Below the pieces are notes generated by a model. The model was not told the origin of the DNA. It saw nothing but the letters and a program-made list of their open reading frames with translations, and searched no databases. From an uncultured Solirubrobacteraceae bacterium (lineage in GTDB: Bacteria; Actinomycetota; Thermoleophilia; Solirubrobacterales; Solirubrobacteraceae), in contig CADCVR010000003.1 in NCBI GenBank assembly GCA_902806205.1, positions 1 through 38,540 on the forward strand: a stretch of DNA of 38,540 nt, given 5' to 3'. Made by a program: the position numbers and the translations under genes. Of this stretch, positions 23,676-30,267 are shown piece after piece (position 1 is the first letter of the stretch; the number at the start of each line of letters is the position of its first letter).

Positions 23676-24011
23676 ATGACGTACGACGAAGATCTCGCAC
23701 AGCGCATACGTGAGCTGGTCGCCGGCGATCCCGATGTGACCGAGAAGCGGATGTTCGGGGGGCTCGCCTTCCTCGTCCGGGGCAACATGTCGGTCGCCGC
23801 CAGCGGGCAGGGCGGCCTCATGGTGCGCGTCGATCCCGCGCAGACCGACGCGCTCCTCAGCGAGCAGCACGCTGGACCATTCGAGATGCGCGGCCGTGCG
23901 ATGCAGGGCTGGTTGCGCGTCGATGCCGAAGGGCTGCGTACGCAGAGCGAGCTCGAGCCCTGGGTCAGGCGCGGCGTCGCGTACGCGCGCTCACTTCCGC
24001 AGAAGCCGTGA
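23676..24011 (+). CDS. TfoX N-terminal domain protein
   Basis: The 111-residue protein carries the TfoX_N (Sxy) signature KRMFGGLAFLVRGNMSVAAS at about residues 25-45. It is followed by a small alpha/beta domain ending with a helix (LEPWVRRGVAYARSL). In gammaproteobacteria TfoX activates competence genes, but stand-alone actinobacterial TfoX_N proteins have no established role, so competence should not be inferred. It is the last gene of the cyclophilin group and converges on the SRAP gene after a 19-base gap. Confidence 0.86.
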   Translation: MTYDEDLAQRIRELVAGDPDVTEKRMFGGLAFLVRGNMSVAASGQGGLMVRVDPAQTDALLSEQHAGPFEMRGRAMQGWLRVDAEGLRTQSELEPWVRRGVAYARSLPQKP

Positions 24012-24030
24012 GAGTCTCGCCGCGCCCAGA

Positions 24031-24747
24031 TCAGAAGAGCGTCGCAGCGGCCGTATCGCCTTCGGGCGGATCGAGGCAGTCCGGTGCGTCGTGGCGTACG
24101 TCGTTGACCGCGCGAGAGACCTCGCGCAGGGCCGTCTGCTCGCTCGGCAGTGACGCCAGGAGCTCGTGCAGCAGGGGCTCGGGAGTGGCCGGATCCAGCC
24201 AGGCCGCCTCGGCGGTGGGGTCGAGGATCACCGGCATGCGGTCGTGGAGCTCGCGGACGGCGTCGTTCGCGGCGGTGGTGACGATCGAGCAGGTGCGCCG
24301 GAGCTGGTCGCCGGGGCCGTGCCAGGTCGCCCACAGGCCGGCGAAGGCGAACGGCGCGCGGTCGGCGCGGGTGATGTGGAACGGGTGACGGGCCTTGGGG
24401 CCCCGGCGCTCCCACTCGTAGAAGCCGTCGGCGATGATCAGGCAGCGCCGCCGGGAGAACGCGTCGCGGAAGGCCGGCTTCTCCGCGACGGTCTCCGCGC
24501 GAGCGTTGATCAGCTTCGCCCCGAGGCCCGGATCCTTGGCCCAGTGCGGGACCAGGCCCCAGCGCAGGAGCTCGCCGCGGGGTGCGCCCTCGCGGCTGGT
24601 CGTCACGCAGGCGACCTCGTCGGTCGGGGCGACGTTGAAGCGCGGGCGCAGCTCGACGGACTCGCCGAGGCCGGGAAACCGGGTGCGCAGGCGCGTCGCG
24701 CTCCACTCACCCGGTTGCGGGCCGGCCAGTGTGTAGCGCCCGCACAC
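24031..24747 (-). CDS. SRAP/HMCES family abasic-site DNA-crosslinking protein (YedK-like)
   Basis: SRAP proteins form a stable link between an N-terminal Cys and abasic sites in single-stranded DNA. After removal of Met the protein starts with Cys (MCGRYTL), the hallmark of the family. RPRFNVAPT supplies the active-site Asn. LLRWGLVPHWAKD, INARAETV, DGFYEW and HDRMPVIL (catalytic His) follow in order. The 238-residue length is usual. The start is GTG 24747, 2 bases after the stop of the upstream membrane protein gene, so they may share a transcript. I see no LexA box next to it. Confidence 0.95.
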   Translation of the reverse strand: MCGRYTLAGPQPGEWSATRLRTRFPGLGESVELRPRFNVAPTDEVACVTTSREGAPRGELLRWGLVPHWAKDPGLGAKLINARAETVAEKPAFRDAFSRRRCLIIADGFYEWERRGPKARHPFHITRADRAPFAFAGLWATWHGPGDQLRRTCSIVTTAANDAVRELHDRMPVILDPTAEAAWLDPATPEPLLHELLASLPSEQTALREVSRAVNDVRHDAPDCLDPPEGDTAAATLF

Positions 24748-24749
24748 GG

Positions 24750-25373
24750 CTACTTGGGGCGCGGGGGAGGGCCGCCGGGTTTCCGCGCCGCCAGTGCCTT
24801 GGCCTGGCGCCGGCGGCCGAAGAGGGCCAGGATCGCGAGCAGCGCGATGATCAGGACGAAGCCGAAGATGAGCGACGTGCCGGTGCCCGTGCCCCCGAAG
24901 GGGAGCGCGATGAGCTTCACGAGCCCGAAGCCGACGAGCAGGAGCACGACGACGATCGCGAGGATGATCGCGAAGGAGCGGACCTTCGCGGAGCGCGGGG
25001 CGCCCTGGGCGGGGGCCAGGAGGCCCATGAGGCGCAGCAGGAAGAGCTGACGGTTCGACGGCGCCTCCTGCCCGAGGCGCTCGACTGCCGCCTTGAGGTC
25101 GTCGGGCCGGCGCTCGGCGAGCGCGAGCGACGCGTCGGCCATGCGGCGCAGCTGCATGCGCTCCTGCGGGCGCGCGGCGGCGACGGCCCGCCGGAAGTAC
25201 TCACGCGAGGCGGCGGCGTCGTAGCGCTCGGCCGCCCGGGCCCCGAGGATCGCGAGGGCGGCGGCCTTGAGCTTGGTCTCGCGCTGGAGCTCCTCGTCGG
25301 TGCGCGTCTCCAGCGCCTGCATCTGCGCGATGGGGCTCTTCTGCTCGATCCGGACCTGCCGCTGCTTGGCCAT
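24750..25373 (-). CDS. Hypothetical protein with two membrane helices
   Basis: The 207-residue protein has a charged, helical N-terminal half (about 1-125) rich in Ala, Arg and Glu. It contains helix-turn-helix repeats that resemble a tetratricopeptide-like arrangement (AAERYDAAASREYFRRAVAAARPQ), but I cannot confirm TPRs. Two strong membrane helices follow (SFAIILAIVVVLLLVGFGLVKLIALPF and FGFVLIIALLAILALF). The basic tail GRRRQAKALAARKPGGPPPRPK should be cytoplasmic, placing the N-terminal half in the cytoplasm too. No function is recognised. It precedes the SRAP gene by 2 bases. Confidence 0.78.
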   Translation of the reverse strand: MAKQRQVRIEQKSPIAQMQALETRTDEELQRETKLKAAALAILGARAAERYDAAASREYFRRAVAAARPQERMQLRRMADASLALAERRPDDLKAAVERLGQEAPSNRQLFLLRLMGLLAPAQGAPRSAKVRSFAIILAIVVVLLLVGFGLVKLIALPFGGTGTGTSLIFGFVLIIALLAILALFGRRRQAKALAARKPGGPPPRPK

Positions 25374-25382
25374 GTGCGGGGC

Positions 25383-25388
25383 AATCTA
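25383..25388 (-). promoter_or_regulatory. -10 hexamer TAGATT for the two-helix membrane protein gene
   Basis: TAGATT ends 9 bases before the ATG at 25373 on the minus strand, so the transcript, probably including the SRAP gene, would be leaderless. Confidence 0.5.
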
Positions 25389-25461
25389 GCGCCCGCCGGG
25401 GCCCGGACAGCGCCTCGACGCGCCGTCGTCCGAGGGCGCGGAGTGGCATCCTGCCCGGGCC

Positions 25462-25857
25462 ATGCGTTCCGCCCTGATCACCCTGCTCGTCGCCGCGCTG
25501 CTCGCCCCGGCGGTGGCGGCCGCACAGTTCCAGCCGTTGCCTCCGGCACCGCCGCCGGAGCCGCCACCCCTCCCCGCCGTTCCCGGCTCGGAGGAGTCCG
25601 GGATCTCGGGGCTCCAGGAGGCGTTGCTCATCCTGGCGGGCGTGGTGGTCGTCGTCGGGATCGGCGTCGCGATCACCCGCGACGCGCGCAGGAACGCACC
25701 GGCCGAGACGCGTCCGGGGGCCGGCGGCCCGTCCAGCTCGGGCGCCGGCAGCGTGGGGGAGCGCAAGAAGCCCGATCCACGGATCGCGCGCAAGCAGAAG
25801 GCCGCCGCCAAGCGCGCGCGCCAGGCGCGCAAGAAGAACCGGCCCGCGCGCAAGTAG
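25462..25857 (+). CDS. Small secreted/membrane hypothetical protein (Pro-rich, basic tail)
   Basis: The 131-residue protein starts with a signal-like segment (MRSALITLLVAALLAPAVAAA, likely cleaved near AAA-QF). It continues with a proline-rich stretch (LPPAPPPEPPPLPAVPG) and has a membrane helix (EALLILAGVVVVVGIGVAI). It ends in a Lys/Arg-rich tail (AAAKRARQARKKNRPARK) that would face the cytoplasm. This layout puts a short proline-rich segment outside the cell. No family is recognised. CATCCT 9 bases upstream is a poor -10. A pair of hairpins follows the stop. Confidence 0.75.
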   Translation: MRSALITLLVAALLAPAVAAAQFQPLPPAPPPEPPPLPAVPGSEESGISGLQEALLILAGVVVVVGIGVAITRDARRNAPAETRPGAGGPSSSGAGSVGERKKPDPRIARKQKAAAKRARQARKKNRPARK

Positions 25858-25888
25858 GCCGCACACGCTGGTTCGACAGGAGCGGAGC

Positions 25889-25910
25889 GCCGCGGAATCC
25901 GTTCCGCGGC
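25889..25910. terminator. Hairpin after the small membrane protein gene (first of two)
   Basis: GCCGCGGAA-TCCG-TTCCGCGGC is a perfect 9-bp stem with a 4-base loop starting 31 bases after the stop codon at 25857. It lacks a T run but is well placed as a terminator. Confidence 0.5.
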
Positions 25911-25925
25911 ACCGTTCGCCAGCCA

Positions 25926-25949
25926 CGGTCCGGCGCCCTCGCCGGACCG
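25926..25949. terminator. Second hairpin in tandem
   Basis: CGGTCCGGC-GCCCTC-GCCGGACCG is a perfect 9-bp stem with a 6-base loop, 15 bases after the first hairpin. Tandem stems suggest a double terminator or RNA structure ahead of the next gene. Confidence 0.45.
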
Positions 25950-25980
25950 CTGTGACCTGAAAACAGCGTCTCGGTCACAG
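25950..25980. promoter_or_regulatory. Inverted repeat CTGTGACC-N15-GGTCACAG, candidate operator
   Basis: Eight-base arms form an exact inverted repeat, and the core CTGTGAC occurs again at 26015-26021, just before the phosphodiester glycosidase gene. The TGTGA core resembles half-sites of CRP/FNR-type regulators, but the arm spacing is wider than theirs. A binding role is inferred from symmetry and position only. Confidence 0.35.
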
Positions 25981-26028
25981 GATCGTGACTCCCGGGCGCG
26001 GGCGTCGGCGCAGTCTGTGACGCGCACG

Positions 26029-26799
26029 ATGCCCGCCCTCCTGACGCCCGTCGCGGCGCCCCTCGCGGCGCCGGTCCATCTGCGGCGCCTGCGTGTGGAG
26101 CTCGCCGACGGCGCGCGCACGACCGTACACGTCGCACGCCATCCGCTCGTCACGACCGACGTGCGCGTCGTCCGCCTACGGCGCCCGCAGCCGCTCGCCG
26201 CCTGGTGCGCCCGCAACGACGTGCCCGAGGCGCTCGTCGGCGGCTTCTACGTGCGCCCGTACGGGACACCGCTCGGGGAGCTGCGCACCCACGGCGTCGA
26301 GCGCCGCCACATCCCCTTCGACGCGCCGTGGGACGGGGTGCGCGCCTGCGTCCACGTGGCGGGCGGCGAGGTGACGATCGCGCGCCGCGACGCGATCGCC
26401 GCCCGGCCCCGCGGCGACCTGTTGCAGGCAGGCCCCCTGCTCGTCTGCGAGGGACAGGCCGTCCGCGGTGACCCCGAGGGCTTTTCGGCCGGGGCACGGC
26501 AGTTCGACTCGGACATCACGCAGGGCCGCCATCCGCGGACCGCGCTCGGCATCTCCGTCGATCACCTGCTCGCGCTGGCCTGCGACGGGCGTGCCGCCGA
26601 CGAAGCGGGACTGACCCTGGACGAGCTGGCCGAGGTGCTCGTGGCGCTCGGTTCGCGCCACGCGCTCAACCTCGACGGCGGCGGCTCCTCCTCGCTGGTC
26701 TGCGAAGGGAGGCTGCGCAACGTCTCCCGCGAGAAGCACGGCACCGAGCTCCCGGGTGGACGCGCGATCTCCACCGCGCTGCTGTTCGGTTCCCGGTAA
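26029..26799 (+). CDS. Phosphodiester glycosidase family (NAGPA-domain) protein
   Basis: The 256-residue protein has the NAGPA/phosphodiester glycosidase signatures VGGFYVRPYGTPLGEL, LLQAGPLLVCEG, HPRTALGIS and ALNLDGGGSSSLVCEG. The last holds the conserved Asp-Gly-Gly-Gly of the active site. The domain removes N-acetylglucosamine or similar sugars from phosphodiesters. The N-terminus (MPALLTPVAAPLAAPVHL) is only mildly hydrophobic and not a convincing signal peptide, unlike many exported relatives. An in-frame GTG at 26017 is an alternative start. It lies 58 bases before the glycosyltransferase gene in the same direction, suggesting a shared carbohydrate role. Confidence 0.88.
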   Translation: MPALLTPVAAPLAAPVHLRRLRVELADGARTTVHVARHPLVTTDVRVVRLRRPQPLAAWCARNDVPEALVGGFYVRPYGTPLGELRTHGVERRHIPFDAPWDGVRACVHVAGGEVTIARRDAIAARPRGDLLQAGPLLVCEGQAVRGDPEGFSAGARQFDSDITQGRHPRTALGISVDHLLALACDGRAADEAGLTLDELAEVLVALGSRHALNLDGGGSSSLVCEGRLRNVSREKHGTELPGGRAISTALLFGSR

Positions 26800-26807
26800 C
26801 GCCCCGG

Positions 26808-26813
26808 TAACAT
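26808..26813 (+). promoter_or_regulatory. Possible -10 TAACAT for the glycosyltransferase gene
   Basis: TAACAT lies 44 bases before the GTG at 26858, within a direct repeat CCCGGTAAC (26792-26800 and 26803-26811). This gene would have a leader, which fits the GGGGAGG ribosome-binding site. Confidence 0.3.
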
Positions 26814-26857
26814 GCCTCTCGGCGCCAGCGGTGTCCGGCGACGGGGAGGGGGTGGCG

Positions 26858-28216
26858 GTGAAGGTTCTCAGCGGCGTGATGTTCTTCCCCCGGGGCGGTT
26901 CGGCGCACGTCGTTCGCGCCCTCGGCGGCGAGCTCGAGGCGCTCGGGCACGAGGTGACGCTCGTGACGGGCTCGTTGCGCGGCGGTCACGGCGACGCGCG
27001 CGCCTTCTACGACGAGCTCGACGTGCACGCCGTCGAGTTCGGCCGCGCCGCGCCGATGCACCCGTCCTACGAGGACCGGCCGGGCGCGGTCGACCCGTGC
27101 TTCGCGCTCGTGGGCCCCTCCGCCTACGAGGCGCACGTCCGCGTCTGGGCGGAGGCGCTGCAGGGAGCCGGCGCCGCCGACGCCGACGTGCTGCACCTGC
27201 ACCACCTCACGCCGCTGCACGAGGCAGCGCGGCGCGTGGCGCCGGCCGTGCCGGTGGTCGGGCATCTGCACGGGACCGAGCTGCTGATGCTCGAGCAGAT
27301 CGCGGGGGGCGCCCCTGACCACTGGGTCCATGCGGAGGCCTGGGCGGCGCGGATGCGCGGCTGGGCCCAGGGCTGCGCGCGGTTGCTGCTGCTCGCCGAG
27401 GGGCAGATGGAGCGGGCGGTGCGGCTGCTCGGGGTCGACCCGCACCGCTGCAGCGTGATCCCCAACGGCTTCGACCCCGAGACGTTCAGCCCGCGCCCGA
27501 TCGATCGCGCGGCGTTCTGGCAGCGGCAGCTCGTGTCCGCGCCGCGGGGCTGGCGGCCCGGTGGCCGGGAGGGGAGCGTCGCCTACAGGGCTGAGGAGCT
27601 CGCGCCTCTGGCCGAGGGACCGGTACTCGTCTGCTGCGGGCGCTTCACGGCGGTCAAGCGCGTCGGGCTGCTGATCGAGGCGTGGGCGGACGCGCAGGAG
27701 CGCATGCGCCGGCGCGGCGCGCTCGTCCTGCTCGGCGGCCATCCGGGGGAGTGGGAGGGAGAGCATCCCTGCGACGCCGTCTCGCGGACGGGCGCCCGGG
27801 ACGTCTTCCTCGCGGGGTGGCACGACCACGACGAGCTGCCGAACTTCCTCCGCGCCAGCGACGTGCTCGTGCTCGCCTCCGTGCGCGAGCAGTTCGGCCT
27901 CGTGCTCGTCGAGGCGATGGCCTGCGGACTTCCGTGCGTCGCGGTCGACGCGTTCGGGCCGGCGGGGATCATCGAGGACGGGCGAACAGGATGGCTCGTG
28001 CCCCCCGACGACCGCGCGGCGCTCGCGGACGCGCTCGTCGACGCCGGCGACGGTCGGGCCGAGCGGGAGCGGCGGGGTGCCGCGGCGCGGCGGGTCGCCG
28101 TCGAGCACTACGGGTGGCCGGCGATCGCCGAGCGCGTCGCCGGCGTGCTCGCGGACGGTGCCGCGCAGCCCCAACGACCGCTGCCGTCACTGGCGCTCGA
28201 GCCCACGGACCTCTGA
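26858..28216 (+). CDS. Glycosyltransferase family 4 (GT-B fold) protein
   Basis: From GTG 26858 the protein has about 452 residues. The N-terminal half is the acceptor domain (VMFFPRGGSAHVVRALGGELEALGHEVTLVTGS, LHLHHLTPLHEAA, GHLHGTELLMLEQ). The C-terminal half has the GT4 nucleotide-sugar site (VIPNGFDPETFSP, VCCGRFTAVKRVGLLIEAW) and the EX7E motif in EQFGLVLVEAMACGLPCVAVDAFG. The donor and acceptor are not readable. The start was chosen because GGGGAGG lies 8 bases before it and VKVLSGVMFF is a normal GT4 N-terminus; in-frame GTGs at 26852 and 26831 and a start at 26756 are possible. It may act with the preceding phosphodiester glycosidase. Confidence 0.92.
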   Translation: MKVLSGVMFFPRGGSAHVVRALGGELEALGHEVTLVTGSLRGGHGDARAFYDELDVHAVEFGRAAPMHPSYEDRPGAVDPCFALVGPSAYEAHVRVWAEALQGAGAADADVLHLHHLTPLHEAARRVAPAVPVVGHLHGTELLMLEQIAGGAPDHWVHAEAWAARMRGWAQGCARLLLLAEGQMERAVRLLGVDPHRCSVIPNGFDPETFSPRPIDRAAFWQRQLVSAPRGWRPGGREGSVAYRAEELAPLAEGPVLVCCGRFTAVKRVGLLIEAWADAQERMRRRGALVLLGGHPGEWEGEHPCDAVSRTGARDVFLAGWHDHDELPNFLRASDVLVLASVREQFGLVLVEAMACGLPCVAVDAFGPAGIIEDGRTGWLVPPDDRAALADALVDAGDGRAERERRGAAARRVAVEHYGWPAIAERVAGVLADGAAQPQRPLPSLALEPTDL

Positions 28217-28281
28217 TCTCCGGGTCCTCTGGAGCGCGGGCCGGATGAGCGGACCGCTGGACAGCGTCGAGGGCGAGAGCC

Positions 28282-29211
28282 TCAGAGCCCCGGGGGATGG
28301 CGGACGGTGTAGCCCGCCGTGCTGCGCATGATCGACGTCCAGCGCGACCCCCGGGCGCTCAGGCGCGCCGAGGTGTCGTAGCGGCGGCCGCGGATGACCA
28401 TGAAGGCGTGGCCCGGACTCGTGTAGACGGTGATGTACCGGCCCCGGCCGGGCGCGCCGTAGGAGGCCAGGGCCCGCGAGTCCAGCGGGCGGCGCAGGCG
28501 ACCGGCGTGGTGCAGGACGTAGGAGATCGAGCCCGAGCAGTCGTAGGCCTTGTCGTTGAATGTCGCGTGGCCGCCACCGTAGAGGTACGGGGTGCGCGCG
28601 ATGCGGTTCGCGGCGGCGATGGCACGCCCGACCGCGACGGGCACCCCCCGGCCACCACGGCCGCGGGCGGAGCGCCCACGCGTGCGCTTCAGCACGGGGT
28701 GGCGGCCGCGGACCCCGAGGGCCACCCAGGTGGCCGGGCCCACCACGCCGTCGGCGGTCATGTTGCGGCGGCGCTGGAAGCGCCTGACGGCGCGGGCCGT
28801 ACCGGGGCCGAAGACGCCGTCGGCGTCGATGCCCAGCCGGCGCTGCAGGAGGCGGACGGAAGGCCCGCGGCTCATGACGCGGACGCCGCCACCGGAGCGC
28901 GCGGTCGCCCGGGGCGCGGGGGAGCGGCGGCGCGAGCGCTGTGCACCGCGGGCACGGCGGATCATGCGCCAGGTCCCGGCGCCGACGACGCCGTCGGCGG
29001 TCAGGTCGTGACGGCGCTGGAAGCGCTTCACCGCCCGGCGGGTGCCCGGGCCGAACACGCCGTCGGCGGGGCGCAGGTGCAGCGCGCGCTGGAGCTTGAC
29101 GACGCGTTGACCGCGGTCGCCCTTCTCCAGCGGCTTGGCCTCGGCGGAGGCGACGGGTGACGCGGCGGCAACGAGGGCGGCGGCGAGGAGGCAGAGGAGG
29201 CGCTTGGTCAT
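28282..29211 (-). CDS. Secreted cell-wall hydrolase: two peptidoglycan-binding domains plus NlpC/P60-like domain
   Basis: The 309-residue protein has a signal peptide (MTKRLLCLLAAALVAAASPVASAEA). Two PG_binding_1 domains follow at about 30-85 and 110-165, each with ADGVFGPGT and TADGVVG repeats, joined by Arg/Ser-rich linkers. The C-terminal domain (about 190-309) resembles NlpC/P60 endopeptidases: YLYGGGH, the nucleophile candidate Cys225 in YDCSGSISYVL, and His268 in SPGHAFMVI. It probably cleaves stem peptides of peptidoglycan outside the cell. It converges on the glycosyltransferase gene and is divergent from the GroES-like gene. TAGGCG, 9 bases upstream, is a weak -10. Confidence 0.9.
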   Translation of the reverse strand: MTKRLLCLLAAALVAAASPVASAEAKPLEKGDRGQRVVKLQRALHLRPADGVFGPGTRRAVKRFQRRHDLTADGVVGAGTWRMIRRARGAQRSRRRSPAPRATARSGGGVRVMSRGPSVRLLQRRLGIDADGVFGPGTARAVRRFQRRRNMTADGVVGPATWVALGVRGRHPVLKRTRGRSARGRGGRGVPVAVGRAIAAANRIARTPYLYGGGHATFNDKAYDCSGSISYVLHHAGRLRRPLDSRALASYGAPGRGRYITVYTSPGHAFMVIRGRRYDTSARLSARGSRWTSIMRSTAGYTVRHPPGL

Positions 29212-29484
29212 GGGTGAGGGCGCCTACGAGGTCAGCTGGAGGGTTGGCGAGGGGAGACCCCGCTCCACGACGCTTTGGTCGTGATTCACCCCGGCGACCG
29301 GCCTGGTCGCGATGGGTCCCCCGTCCGTCACCCCGGGGGACGACGGTTCGGCGCGGCCGCCAAGCTACCAACGACGATTCGCCGCGTGTGCAGGATCTCT
29401 TGCAGATGCAGGAGTTGAGCGACTCCGTGCGAGCCCGCGATCCTCAGTGCTCACGGCGGGCGCGCGAACATCTCAACAGGCTCC
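29212..29484. other. Divergent gap between the cell-wall hydrolase and GroES-like gene
   Basis: No gene is supported here. A short stem (GCGACC-GGCCT-GGTCGC, near 29294-29310) is the only structure noticed. The GroES frame is open upstream to 29312, but that stretch has no family similarity. A few A/T-rich patches (GATTC, TCTTGCAGATG) may belong to promoters. Confidence 0.4.
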
Positions 29485-29490
29485 TAGGCT
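29485..29490 (+). promoter_or_regulatory. -10 hexamer TAGGCT for the GroES-like gene
   Basis: TAGGCT ends 10 bases before the ATG at 29501, supporting this start over longer in-frame ones. Confidence 0.5.
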
Positions 29491-29500
29491 TCGGGGACGG

Positions 29501-29842
29501 ATGCGACAGCAGCTTCGACCCCTCTTCGACCGGATCGTCGTCAAGGAGCTCGACCCGGCGCGGATGCGCCGGTCGGGCCTCGTGGTGCCACCCGGGACCA
29601 ACGAGCCGCCGCCGCAGCACGGCATCGTGCTCGCCGTGGGGCCGGGCCTGGACTGGTGGGCGCAGGCGGGCGTCAGCATGCCCGTCCACCCGGGAGACCA
29701 TGTCGTGTTCCCCGCCTCGGCGGGCGCCTGGGTCGAGATCGAGGAGGAGCGCCTGCTCGTCTGCCGCGTCGTCGAGATCCTCGGGGTGCTGCGCTACCTC
29801 GACTCCGACGTCGACGCCGACGCCGGCGACGACGAGAAGTAG
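29501..29842 (+). CDS. GroES-like co-chaperonin (orphan)
   Basis: The 113-residue protein follows the GroES pattern: RPLFDRIVVKELD at the N-terminus, the mobile-loop region RSGLVVPPGTNEPPPQHGIVLAVGPG, PVHPGDHVVFPASAGAWVEIEEERLLVCRVVEILGVL, and an acidic tail (DSDVDADAGDDEK). Standard GroES is about 95-100 residues, so this one has a longer acidic C-terminus. No groEL lies in the window, and the housekeeping groES usually sits with groEL, so this may be a second copy. The mobile loop is unusually proline-rich, which may alter binding to GroEL. The DUF2237 gene follows 43 bases later. Confidence 0.83.
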   Translation: MRQQLRPLFDRIVVKELDPARMRRSGLVVPPGTNEPPPQHGIVLAVGPGLDWWAQAGVSMPVHPGDHVVFPASAGAWVEIEEERLLVCRVVEILGVLRYLDSDVDADAGDDEK

Positions 29843-29873
29843 CGGGCGGGGCCGCAAGCCGGCGCGGTACGGG

Positions 29874-29879
29874 TAGGGT
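29874..29879 (+). promoter_or_regulatory. -10 hexamer TAGGGT for the DUF2237 gene
   Basis: TAGGGT ends 6 bases before the ATG at 29886, the leaderless arrangement. Confidence 0.5.
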
Positions 29880-29885
29880 CGCGCC

Positions 29886-30242
29886 ATGCCCGAGGCGAGA
29901 AACGTGCTGGGCGGGCCGCTCGACCTCTGCGGCGTCGACCCCCTGACGGGCTGGACGCGCAGCGGCTGCTGCGAGACGGGGCCTGAGGACTTGGGCTCGC
30001 ACACGGTCTGCGCCGTCGTGACGGACTCGTTCCTGCGCTACTCGGCGGCCTTCGGGAACGATCTCTCGACGCCCGGCCCCGGCTTCCCTGGGCTGCAGCC
30101 CGGTGATCGCTGGTGCCTGTGCGCGCCGCGCTGGCAACAGGCCTTCGAGGACGGCGTCGCTCCGCCCGTGGTGCTCGAGGCCTGCCACGAGCGTGCGCTG
30201 CAGGACGTCCGCCTGGAGGACCTGCGCGCGCATTCGGCCTGA
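29886..30242 (+). CDS. DUF2237 family protein
   Basis: This 118-residue protein matches the DUF2237 pattern nearly end to end: NVLGGPLDLCGVDPLTGWTRSGCCETGPEDLGSHTVCA, FLRYSAAFGNDLSTP, GLQPGDRWCLCAPRWQQAF, and APPVVLEACHERAL. It has seven or more Cys, many at conserved positions, suggesting metal binding or redox activity, but the family has no established function. No signal peptide is seen, so the Cys are likely reduced in the cytoplasm. It has its own leaderless promoter. It converges on the FG-GAP gene after 25 bases. Confidence 0.9.
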   Translation: MPEARNVLGGPLDLCGVDPLTGWTRSGCCETGPEDLGSHTVCAVVTDSFLRYSAAFGNDLSTPGPGFPGLQPGDRWCLCAPRWQQAFEDGVAPPVVLEACHERALQDVRLEDLRAHSA

Positions 30243-30267
30243 GCGGGCCGGCTGGGAGGCCAGGCTC

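Noticed and set aside
26666-28174. Minus-strand frame of 502 codons opposite the glycosyltransferase
   Set aside because: No recognisable domain, and it overlaps two well-supported plus-strand genes.
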